DNA of 29,861 nt, taken from assembly GCA_003667245.1 (NCBI GenBank), contig RCNN01000276.1:1-29861 (forward strand), given 5' to 3'. Position numbers and translations under genes: made by a program. This document shows, in pieces, positions 11,929 through 21,549 of this stretch. The DNA comes from Heterostelium multicystogenum (taxonomy: Eukaryota > Evosea > Eumycetozoa > Acytosteliales > Acytosteliaceae). Below the pieces are notes generated by a model. That model saw only the letters and a program-made list of their open reading frames with translations. It was not told the DNA's origin and did not search any database. The first letter of the stretch is position 1. Each line of letters starts with the position of its first letter.

Positions 11929-13779
11929 ATGAATATAGGTAGAATGTCTGTACCTTTTCATTCAAGCTTCACAGCAAATGCAACCAAACTATAACTGTAT
12001 GTACCTCTCTACATTCGTAAATATACACCAACTGAGAAGCGAACTGAGAAATATTACTTCAAACCAATTACAAACACACCAACACATTTAACACACCATA
12101 CCCAATACTGCAATAAACAAACACGATACAGAAACAACAAACACATCAATTTACATGAATATCTGGAAACACCCATAACATTCATTAATATCTGTATTTA
12201 TTTAATTATTTATTTATTAGATTTCAGCAGAACTGATATACCATGCTATTCAACACGTCTAAATAAGAGATTGATTGAAGATTCTACCACACAGAGATTG
12301 ATCGCCTACTTTGAATTCAGGATTAGAGTCATCTATTAACTTTGCTTTGAACTCACTTCTCTCGAGATCCTATCAAGGAAAGCTACTGCTAACTCCACCC
12401 ATTCAGATTCAGGAAACGAAACGATTTCCATCGTGCACACTCCTCGATGCATTGATCGAATCCGTTGTCAAATTCGAAAAGATACCAACAGCTGAAACGA
12501 CTACAGCAGCAACAGCAGAAAAATGGAATTGGAGCTGATTCATCGGCTAATGCTAAACAGAATGAATATACTATCGTCATCTCAAACAATGAGGAAATTA
12601 TCAGCAGAGTAGTTGCAATTCTGCGAAACGCTATTTTGGTACAGCCAAACGACCAGGTGATCGCACAACATGCTACTGCTCTTACTTTTCTCGTTGAGTT
12701 GCTCTACAATCACTTCAAGTTAAGAAGCAATTTGCTGGAGAATGTCGGCGATACTGCCGCTAATTTCGAGAAAGAAAGACGGAGTTGTCAGCAATACCAC
12801 CCGTTATATACTCGAGATCTTCTCAAAAGATTGCCAAGCAGCTTCCTCTGCGAGAGGAAGCTGCTTTGCCCATCGCTAGTAATCACTGATTCAGATTTGC
12901 AGTGTGTGTCTTTCAATGGATCGCAGTTGTACATTCTCAAGACTACTCCTGTTGGGTTGTCAAAGAAGATAAATCGAAAACACTTAAGATGGCACTCTTC
13001 ATCTATGACAATGATGAAGCATTACTTGCTGTTATGGAAACATGGAGTTTATCACCAAACCAAAGGAAACAAGAAGAGCAAGTTGACAACTTACTTATGA
13101 AGCCACTCTATGAGTCATTTTTTTGAACCATAACCACAACTACCATTCCAACTCTATCTGAGCCCACTTCACCAATGTCCACAACATCTACAACTACCCC
13201 AACACCTACACCATCAACAGACTCACAGCTACAATCACAGGCAACAACATTAGATCTATCAACATCTTCTCAATCAGCTACACCAAACAATAGCACCATC
13301 AGCAACACACCAATCGCTACAACAACCTTACAATTCAATGCCCAAGCATCCAAAGAAAAGAAGACCATTGTAGACAGATTGATTGAGCTACTTGGTCACT
13401 ATGCAAACGACATCCAACTACTATCATTAAATATTCTTTTTAACCTTATTAAAACTATCACAGAAATCAAGGTATGTAGAAAAGAATATCAAAGAATCCA
13501 GGTCTCAAACTAACAATATTTTCCTAACATTTAGAATTATGATTTGCCATTCAAGTGGGTTACTCAGACATCTATGTAATTTATTAGCCTATAAAACAGG
13601 AGATCATAACATGGAGATGGGTAAAAAAGCCGCGTTCATTCCTCTCAAATGTATCAAAAGAGCCACTCAATCTTCCAGTACTGCAGCCATTTGAACCAAT
13701 ATTAGCTCAGATTGGTTTAACAGATAACCCCCACACAGATGTAATAACTTCAATATTAATTAGATTTATGAATAAATAA
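11929..13779 (+). CDS. Helical-repeat protein, possibly ARID2/RSC9-like SWI/SNF subunit
   Basis: Exons 11929-11938, 12221-13471 and 13535-13779; the first intron is 282 bp. The spliced N-terminus runs MNID then FSRTDIPCYSTRLNK. Blocks such as TTQRLIAY followed by LNSGLESSINFALNSLL, and VVAILRNAILVQPNDQVIAQH, look like armadillo/HEAT helices. They resemble the N-terminal helical repeats of ARID2/RSC9 chromatin-remodelling subunits, where a conserved K/NSGL...WALN segment occurs; this is resemblance, not proof. A Gln run near 12500-12530 and a Thr/Pro/Ser linker (13140-13330) are typical dictyostelid insertions. Frame slips occur near 12309-12312, 12476, 12800-13000, 13540 and 13656-13659 (A4). 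A TGA sits in frame at 13124-13126, just before the linker. The C-terminus ends in SILIRFMNK. The gene is real, but its middle is poorly resolved. Confidence 0.55.
12836..12866. repeat. Perfect 14-bp inverted repeat inside a gene
   Basis: AAGCAGCTTCCTCT (12836-12849) and its exact reverse complement (12853-12866) are separated by GCG. Both arms are mixed sequence, not AT-rich, so chance is less likely than for other palindromes here. It lies where the reading frame of the helical-repeat gene becomes uncertain. It may be a natural hairpin or an assembly/polymerase fold-back artefact. Confidence 0.8.
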
Positions 13780-14344
13780 ACAAACAAGAAGAAATAGGAA
13801 AAAGACAATAACAAAGTTCAATAATTAATACAAACATATCCCAAGAGATACAATATGTAATGTCTATTTGGTGAACAAACAAATAATTTTTTAATATATT
13901 ATATTTTTAATTTTTTTCTGTTTTATAAAAGTTTGACTTTTTTCAGTTCACAGTGTGTCCATCTCAACAACAACCCCTAATATTTTATACTTTATTATTG
14001 TTGACCTACGTACATAATACATTCATTCACATTACTTTACTATTACCTACTACTCAACAACTGACTATATTAATTAACTAAAACCTACATACACCAATAC
14101 TTAACTTGAAACTAAACTAAAATATAATAACAAGTATGACTTTAGAAAAATATTACAATACATTGCTTCTAACTTCAATGACGCTAATTAACACATTATT
14201 ATTATTACAATGATATCAATCTATCAGTTAGACTCGGCAATTGAACATTGACAATTGACTATTGACATTTGACTTTAGACTACTACTACTTCTGACAAAC
14301 TCTACTCTGACTTTTTACAACATCAAACCACTACAATATTAAAT
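13780..14344. other. Intergenic region upstream of the RBM45-like gene
   Basis: 565 bp of AT-rich sequence between two genes on the plus strand. It holds T-runs (about 13889-13940) and repeated TTGAC-like words just upstream of the RBM45-like start (about 14240-14280). It should include the terminator of the upstream gene and the promoter of the next one. No gene or RNA recognised. Confidence 0.5.
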
Positions 14345-15980
14345 ATGGACCAATTTACAATCAATGAAAACAATGGTACCACTGTAAATGGAGATAATTC
14401 ATCGGATAATGAATTGGAAAAGAACTCTGCATTCCATTTACATGGTCTTTCCAAGGATGTCGATGAAAGCGATGGTGAAGCCCACAGTGACGACGAAGAA
14501 GAAGAGGGTGTTGATTCTTCACCATTGGACCACGACAAAGGAAAGAACAAATCGAATCACCACCAAACTTTGATAAACAATGGTGGCGCAACTAAGCATA
14601 ACAGATCTGGATCTACTACTTCATCCACTTCTACCACAACAAACAGCTCCTCGACTTCACCCTCTGCAAATCAAGCTTCTCACCACAATGCAGGTGTTTT
14701 GGTTGGTGGAGATGTCCCACTATCAAGAATATTCATTATCTGCGGAAAAGATGTTACCGAAGCACAGCTTACAAAGGTTTTCAAAAAAGTTTGGAACTAT
14801 CGAGAGTTGTAAATTAGTTGTAGACAAAGAAACCAATGAATCTAAGGGTATAGCATACATCAAGTATCAAAAAGCTTCTGCTGCTGCTCTTGCAATTGAG
14901 AGCATGAATGGAACAACCATGCCTGAAAATGAATCGACACCACTCAAGGTAATGATTGCCGAAGCCAAAGGTCAAAAGACAAAAAACACCAGTATCAACA
15001 GACCCAGAAGATTTCCCTCCAAACTCACGTCTTTTTGTCATCTGCAGAAAGGATACAAGTGAGGCTGATCTCACCAATCGTTTCAAACAATTTGGTAACC
15101 TCGAACATGTCAAAATAGTTAGAGAAAGAGATACTAATGAATCAAAGGGATGCGCATTTGTCAAATTCTCAAAGAGTTCTACTGCTGCATTAGCAATGGA
15201 ATCAATTTAATGAATCTGAAGGTAATGATAATGAACTAATTTAAAATTATTGAAATTTGCTAATTCTTTGTTATTATTATTAGATAAATCAACCAAAGCA
15301 ATTATCGCGCAACCAAAAGTTAATATATCATAAACAAAATGAATCAATACATATGGTTCAATTCCCAATGGTAAGTTTCATTGTTATTCCTATTTGATCC
15401 ATAATTATTAACACCTTTTTTAATTTATAGATGGGTCCAAATCCTTATCCATTCCAAACAGAATTCTCAAATCCCTATGGTCTGTTTTCCAACTATCACA
15501 AGACAACGATTGTTTGTTGTTTGCCACAAATCTGTCACCCAAGAGGGACTGTATAAACTTTTTTCAAAATACCCAGGAATGGAATATTGCGATCTTAAAA
15601 AAGATAAAGTATCAAACAAATCCAAAGGTTTTGCTTATGTAAACTACAGTACACCACAAGCCGCCCTTTTAGCCAAAAATGAATTGAATGGAATAAAGTA
15701 TCCACCTGGATACTCTCTCAAAGTTGTGTTTGCTGAGCCACTTGGTATCAAACAAAATCCAACACCTGTAATTGACCCAATCTCCTCAGTAAGTACATCA
15801 CAACTTTTTTATCAATCCACTGTTTACTAATTATAAATCTCTAAAGATTCAAAACAAGTTTTGCCCAAATGCCATTTATTGCAAGAAGAAATTCCAGCAA
15901 TGATACCAGAAAGAGACAAAAAATTTAAACACCAAAATGGTTGTACCTGTACATCAAAAAGAACAGCAAAATGTAAATAA
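14345..15980 (+). CDS. RNA-binding protein with three RRMs, RBM45-like
   Basis: Exons 14345-15221, 15284-15370, 15431-15788 and 15847-15980. An acidic and Ser/Thr-rich N-terminus of about 115 residues precedes three RRMs. RRM1 begins RIFIICGKDVTEAQL with RNP1-like KGIAYIKY. RRM2 begins RLFVICRKDTSEADL with KGCAFVKF. RRM3 begins RLFVVCHKSVTQEGL with KGFAYVNY. The repeated (I/V)C(G/R/H)K start and the spacing of RRM3 match RBM45 (DRB1), a nuclear RNA-binding protein that forms oligomers. Frame slips at A6 (14783-14788), A6 (14981-14986), T3 (15206-15208), A4 (15315-15318) and T4 (15485-15488) are each cured by one base less, after which exons 1-3 have lengths and phases that fit together. The last exon is basic; its frame is uncertain. 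Confidence 0.85.
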
Positions 15981-16082
15981 ATCATTGGTAAAATAATATA
16001 TTAATATAGTTTATAAAAAGAGCATTTTGATGAATCTATATTTTTTATTACTACAAATCAAGTTTGGACAACTTGAAAGAAC
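15981..16082. other. Short 3'-3' spacer
   Basis: About 100 bp between the converging RBM45-like gene and the PARP-finger/UDG-like/FHA/PBZ gene. AT-rich, no gene seen. Confidence 0.5.
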
Positions 16083-18615
16083 CTAATATTTTTTTGGATG
16101 TAAAAATTCTGCCAGATGGGCAGGATTTGTTCTGTAACATTTATCCCAATACTATAAAAAGAATGGTTTGATTAGTTTACACATGTTGAACTGCAATAAT
16201 ACTATCAATGCTTACCATGCATTTTGGTTTTGATTGTGATCTTGTTTTTGGTAATTCGTAGTCTTCGTCATCATCCTCTCCATCGGGTGGTACATAATCC
16301 TCATCGTCATCATCATAATCCACCTCATCATCCATTTCATCATCCGAATCCTTCTTTACTTTCTTCTTGGGTTTTGGTTTTGTTTCTTTCATTGTAGTTT
16401 TCTTTCGCTTCTTGGATTCATCATCGTTGATTTTATGCATATTATTTTCCTCTTCCTGCAGTTTCTTTGCCAGCTCTAAATCCTTGTCTTCCATACTCTC
16501 ATATAAATCTTCGACTGGTTTTGGTGGTTTTTTAGTTGTTGTTGTGGTGGTAGTTGTTGTTGAAGATGGAGTTGATTTAACGGTTGCTTTACTGGCTTCA
16601 GATGGGATGACCAGTTTGAATGGATACTTTTGAGAACATAACAAAAATATATCTCCATGGTGTAGTTTGATATGGTTTTTTCTGTTCAAGAGGAATGTGA
16701 TCCTCGGTGTTATTCTTTATAAGTGTCATTGGATTGGTACCAAGTGGAGTTAACTCCACTTCTATCTTACTGCCCACTCTTCTAGCAACAATATTTTGCT
16801 TGTGTTCGACTCACCAGGAGATCTCTGATATGAAGTGATTGTCTGCCCAATGTGAGATCATCACCATCACTCATCTTTATTTCGGTTCCATCCTCCTGTA
16901 CCAATAAAGCAAAACCATCTGCATCGGAGAATGAAGTTCCAACACTACTACTATTATTTGCATCTGTATCGTCATTTCCAAACATTTCATCATCATCAAA
17001 AGCCAAATTGCTGGATTTCTTTGGTGGAGCTTCGTCACCCCCACTCCTTGATTTTTCAGCCGAGGTTGATGAGGTTGCAACTTCTTCCTCCTCTTCTTCT
17101 TCTTCATCCTCGTAGTCATCATCAGTTTGTGAAGATGGAAACCAGTCTATTTGAGGTGTTGACATTTTGCTCAATAATTTGTTTGTCATATCTAAATAAT
17201 TGGTATTGTGGAAAGTTTCTAGAACTGGACTTGAGCCATCTATAAATTCAATTGGTACAATTCCCATAACTTCTGAGTGAACCTTTTCGATCTGTAAAGT
17301 GACTGATTAGTATGCATTAAAAGTCTTTTTTAATAAGGTCACTTACTATTTGCTTCCATCCAGTGAAGTGTTTACCAAGTAAAAGGAAGACAATTCCTTT
17401 GATATCAGAAGATGAATCATTCACTTTGGAATTGAAAATAACTCTAATAATCTCTTCAATGAATGGGTGCCACAGCTGTTCGTGTGGCTTTCTGTCATCC
17501 TCTTTATCCTCAGTGCATGTTAATGTTGTGTTGAGCCAAAGGACACCTTGTCTGGCGGTGGCCTTGAACCAATCGCGTGCTGCGTCAGATGGTAAATCGA
17601 TTTCTTTGAGTGCCTCTTGAACTGTCTCGACATCGTCAGATTTAGATATCCAACCTTTTGAAATAAGTGCTGCTTTAATAAAATTACGAGTAGTCGCTTT
17701 ATATTTATCTAAACGCCATGACTTTGCTACATTATCACAATATGAAAATCCACTGGCACTCTCACGCTTTGAAACTGGAGCCTGTCCAAGAATGACCACC
17801 GAAACGTCAGTGGGCGACGCGATTGCATTTAATGCTGAAAAAACCATATTGTTATCTGGTAAATGATGATTGTTTCGTTTCTTTCCTAAAAATTGATCAA
17901 TTCCAAACTTTAAGAATAAATTAATACTAGTCTCCTGGGCTTTATTCTCATCGGCAATCACAAACATACTTTAGATAGATAATCGGTATCAAATAATTTA
18001 CTCCATCTTGAAGATAATATATGTTTAACATCTGCTTGCTTAGTGGATGAATGATCTAATTTTTCATCTTCATCTGCATGATTTGATTTGGTTGATGATG
18101 TAACTGGCTTCTTTTCACCTTCTTCATCACTATAATGGAACATGAAGTCTTCAAACTTAGTCTGCTTTGGCTTATCAGCAGCTTTATTTTTTTGAACTGC
18201 TTGATTTCTTTTTACCTTTACCAGATTTTAGTTCTAAATGGTCTGTGCAACAATTATTATTCATATTAATATTTAACTTCTCATTATGCCATCTCATCAT
18301 GATGACAGTTCATCAATCATACCCTTCAGCATCTGTTTGATTGCAGCTTGGTCCTTCTTGGACAGATCGCCAAATCCATCTAGATCATCTGTATCTTCGA
18401 CTTTCTTGGTTGTTTTTTCTCGCTCTGATCTGTGAGTCGAACAGACACTGAGGATGGAAATAGTCGACTGCCGTACCATCATCTTCGAATCTGGCTGATG
18501 GGTAAACCTTGGCAATTCTTATTGTTTCCTTTGGGATGGTGCCCTTACAGTTCTTTGCCTTGCAGGACGACCTACCCGACTTGGCATATTCAATCTTGTA
18601 TGTATTATTAGACAT
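16083..18615 (-). CDS. zf-PARP / degenerate UDG / FHA / PBZ DNA-repair-type protein
   Basis: Four exons: 18615-18323, 18242-17347, 17291-16216, 16151-16083; about 776 residues. (1) PARP-type zinc finger: KIEYAKSGRSSC with Cys18, Cys23, His54 and Cys57, then GFGDLSKKDQAAIKQML. (2) A family-1 uracil-DNA-glycosylase fold: VVILGQAPVS, ARQGVLWLNTTLT and LLSKMSTPQIDW align with the UDG core, but GQDPYH reads GQAPVS and the HPSPLS His is absent, so glycosylase activity is unlikely. (3) After an acidic linker, a PNKP/APLF-type FHA: LTLGR, LVSRTQA, LGTNPMTL, HHGDIFLL, YPFKLVI. (4) A Lys-rich/acidic tail. (5) A C-terminal PBZ finger across the last intron: C-x5-C-x6-H-x5-H with CYRTNPAH. This combination suggests a scaffold for nicks, poly(ADP-ribose) and phosphorylated partners. 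Frame slips: plus-strand T6 18413-18418, T7 18187-18193, about 17970, T4 16794-16797, about 16690. Confidence 0.87.
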
Positions 18616-18914
18616 TGATTATGATCTAAGCTATATATATATATTGCTTTTATAACAGTCAAGTTATAGTGGAAATAAACTGTTTGTATTGTGTTTTCAA
18701 AAATTTAAATATCTAGAGGGGCTTGTTGTTGTTCAACAGACTTCTTATTATTAAAATTCTCTGACTTGCGTGTGTGTTGTTTTGTTTTTGTTTTTTTTTT
18801 GTCTAAAAAAAATATTTACAGGAAATTTAAAAAGTCATTGGTACATTAATGTATTCTTTGATTTTGTGTTGGTTATGTAATAAAATATTAATTAATATGG
18901 AGAATATAGTTTAT
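18616..18914. other. Intergenic region between the repair gene start and the G3BP gene end
   Basis: 299 bp, AT-rich, with a T-run at about 18781-18800. It should hold the promoter of the PARP-finger/UDG-like gene and the 3' end of the G3BP-like gene, both on the minus strand. No gene seen. Confidence 0.5.
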
Positions 18915-20541
18915 TTATTTGTTGGCTGGTTTCTTCGGGTTTGGTTTGTTGGCTTCTCCTTGCTTTGGTTGGTTGGCACCTCCTTGGCTTGGTCTTTGAA
19001 ACTTGGGTTTGTTGTTATTATTTAATTTATCTTGTTTATCTTGTTGTGGTGATTGTTGTTGTTTGTTGTTGTTATCTCTTTTATTGTTGTTATTATTATT
19101 GTTGTTGTTGTGTTGTTTATTGTTGTTACTATTGTTACTGTTATTGTTGTTAAAATTTATTAGCACCAGCTCTCTTCTCTTCTACTTTAAGTTGATTGTC
19201 ACCCGATCATCAAGTTACGACCGTTCTTGGTGTATGTGATGACGTTTTGAACAAATTCTGGCTTCTCAAACTCGACGAACGCATAGTTGGTCAAGACACG
19301 GATGTGTGAAACAGCTCCGAATTGAGAGAATACCTGCTTGAGTTGGGATGATTCGAGTTGGAGTTTGCTTGAGACAAAGCTGACAAACAATGTGCATCCC
19401 TCTTTGTGACTCTCTTTGGAGTTGGAGGATTGGGCTGGTGGTTGAGCGGGTTGTTGTTGAACTGCTGCTGCTACTGGAGTTGCGGCGGCTGCTGCGGGCT
19501 GTGTAGCAGTAGTTTGCATTCCTGCCGATGACAACAAGATGTCAGCGTAGGTTTTAGGGGTGTTGGATGGGGTTGGGGCTGGGGTTGGGGTGGCGGCTGG
19601 TGTGGCGGTGGTCGAAGCGGCGGCTGGGACGTTGGCGGCGGTGGCAGGCTTAGTGACACCGTTTGGGGTACCAGCATTACCAGCGTTGGTTGAAGCAACA
19701 CCTGGGGCAGACTCCTCTTCCTTATCCTTTTCCTGCTCAGCTGCAGCGACGTTGTTTTCCTGTTCGGCGGCTGGTGCAGCTGCTGGAGTTTCGGCTTGAT
19801 TGTTCGATTGGACATAGTCGCTTTCAGTGATTGGGACGACCTGGTTAAAGTCGGCAGTCTCTGCAGCGGCGACCTGCTCAATATCGACCGATGATTCCGA
19901 TCCAATGTGATTCTGCTGGTCCTCAGCAGCTGTTGCTTCGTCTGGAACGTTTTCAACGGGTTCTCTTCCTACAAAGACCAAAATGTCGTTGAGAACATAG
20001 TAGCTCTCAGCGGTTTGAGACTTTTCCAAAAAGAAGGAGTGGAAGAAACTACGGTTCTCCAAGTCCTTTCTCATGATTCCAGTGCAAGCGATGAAGAGAC
20101 CACCATTCAACGATGGTTGACAGTCGACCGATTGAATCGAGACCTGTGTACCCAAACTAGGTTCATAACTTCATTATGAATATTCTATAATAGTAATCAG
20201 TAAACAAAACGACATTGTATTAATATCAAAACAATCATGCAATAATATATATTTATAACAACACATGTGGTTGTCACTCATGCTTGCCACATGTTACGTA
20301 ACAGTCGCATATTATATATACAGCTGTTGTTGTACCATTGCAAGGGCACCGCTTGTTGTTGTTCAAATGTTCATTTACATACATCTACACCGACAACGGA
20401 AGAGGTAGTGTGGTTGTCTTGTCTTCGTGTGAAGACAGACTTTTCATGATAAAAGTTCTTTAAATTCTCTGGACTTTGAGATAATACAGTGTAGTATCTA
20501 ACAAGGAAAACAAGACCAATTGAATTACTTTTTGAATCCAT
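18915..20541 (-). CDS. G3BP-like stress-granule protein (NTF2-like domain + RRM)
   Basis: Exon 1 is 20541-20383, a 198-bp intron follows, and exon 2 is 20184-18915; about 475 residues. Exon 1 (SIGLVFLVRYYTVLSQSPE, FYHEKSVFTR) plus the start of exon 2 (NIHNEVMNL, QSVDCQPSLNGGLFIACTG, ESYYVLNDILVFV) form an NTF2-like domain of the G3BP/Rasputin type, known to dimerise and bind FxFG-like partners. An acidic, then Ala/Pro/Thr-rich linker of about 170 residues leads to an RRM (CTLFVSFVSSK, LKQVFSQFGAV, NYAFVEFEKPEF). The C-terminus is Asn-rich and basic and lacks the classical RGG box. Frame slips: about 20157 (near the exon 2 start), 19202-19204 (C3 on plus) and 19152-19155 (A4 on plus). Correcting these gives one frame to the stop at 18915. 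G3BP proteins nucleate stress granules by RNA binding. Confidence 0.87.
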
Positions 20542-21549
20542 AATTTAGTTGCTGAATGGGGTGATTTTGTCTATTTATATATTATTATTCTTGTATTATT
20601 GTTATGTTATTGTTGTTATGTTGTTGTTGTTATTGTTGTTGTTTGTTATTGGTTGGTGGTTTTTAAAATTCGAATTCGAATTAGTAGTACTTCTAATAAA
20701 AGATGAAGGAATGAATGAATATTGTCTCTTCTCTTTTTATTAAGGTATTGTTGTGTATTATTATTATTATTATTTTATTAATTAAATAAATAACTTGTTT
20801 TGGTTGTTATTGCTGCTTGCTTCTTATTTGCTTTTTTTGTTTTTTTGCTGTGCTTACTGCGACTAAACCAATACTAATAATACTGCGACTAACTGTTTGA
20901 GTTTGCTACTGCTAATACTAATCAAATATAGAAATATTATACTGTTGCAATATTAAAACAGATACTAATTGATGCTAACAACTAACTTGACTAACTAAAC
21001 TAAACACTAAATAAAATATATAAAAATGAGTTTGATGAAATGATCTTTCTTGTTGTTTTTTTTTTTTTTTTTTTTTTGTGCTCTTTTTTAAAAAATTAAT
21101 AAAGAAAACTTAATTTAACCAACTTTTTTAAAATAGTTTGAATGTGTGACATAAGTTAAAATTTATCTTAGATATAAACAAATAAATAATAATTATTATT
21201 ATTATTTACAATGAATATTTCAAATCGAAATGTTAAAGAAAAAGTTAATAATTATAATATTAAAAGGAATTAATTATAGTTATGTTATGATATTATTGAG
21301 ATATATTTTTGAAAACTAAAAAAAACAATAAATCAAAGTTATAAAATGATGTTTGTTTGTTTATGATTTGATTTGTCGGTTTTATTACTTTATTTATCAA
21401 TATTAAAATTGAGGAAAACACACCCTTTTGTCTTTGGAAATTTTCAAAAAAAGAAGTTCAAGTCATTGATTGAATTTTGATTGTGGCGTGATTGATTGAT
21501 CAGTGTATGACTGATTCGATTGATTGACAAAGATATCAAGTAGACGAGA
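20542..21549. promoter_or_regulatory. Divergent intergenic region between G3BP-like gene and NUP43
   Basis: About 1 kb with no supportable gene. It contains TTG/TTA trinucleotide runs (20595-20645 and 20755-20775), a stretch of repeated ACTAA words (20865-21010) and AT-rich sequence up to the NUP43 start. Both genes start outward from it, so two promoters are expected. A 64-codon open frame near 20549-20743 is only the translation of a TTG/TTA repeat. Confidence 0.55.
21056..21077. repeat. Poly-T tract of 22 bases
   Basis: An uninterrupted run of 22 T bases in the divergent spacer. Long T or A runs are common in dictyostelid promoters. Given the homopolymer errors elsewhere in the window, the exact length is doubtful. 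Confidence 0.85.

Noticed and set aside
12170..12185. ACCCATAA word resembling the dictyostelid ncRNA upstream element
   Set aside because: It lies inside a 282-bp intron, and the sequence about 60 bp downstream is an exon, not a recognisable RNA gene.
16367..17245. Plus-strand open frames rich in Val, Ser, Leu or His opposite the FHA region
   Set aside because: They are antisense reflections of Thr-, Asp/Glu- and Ser-rich coding runs on the minus strand.
18243..18615. PARP finger as a separate small gene ending at 18297
   Set aside because: The next possible start (18264) would leave only about 30 bp between genes, whereas a normal 80-bp intron joins both parts in phase right after the usual zf-PARP C-terminal helix.
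18941..19239. Plus-strand Cys/Tyr/Leu-rich open frames
   Set aside because: They are the antisense of the Asn/Gln codon repeats in the G3BP-like tail.
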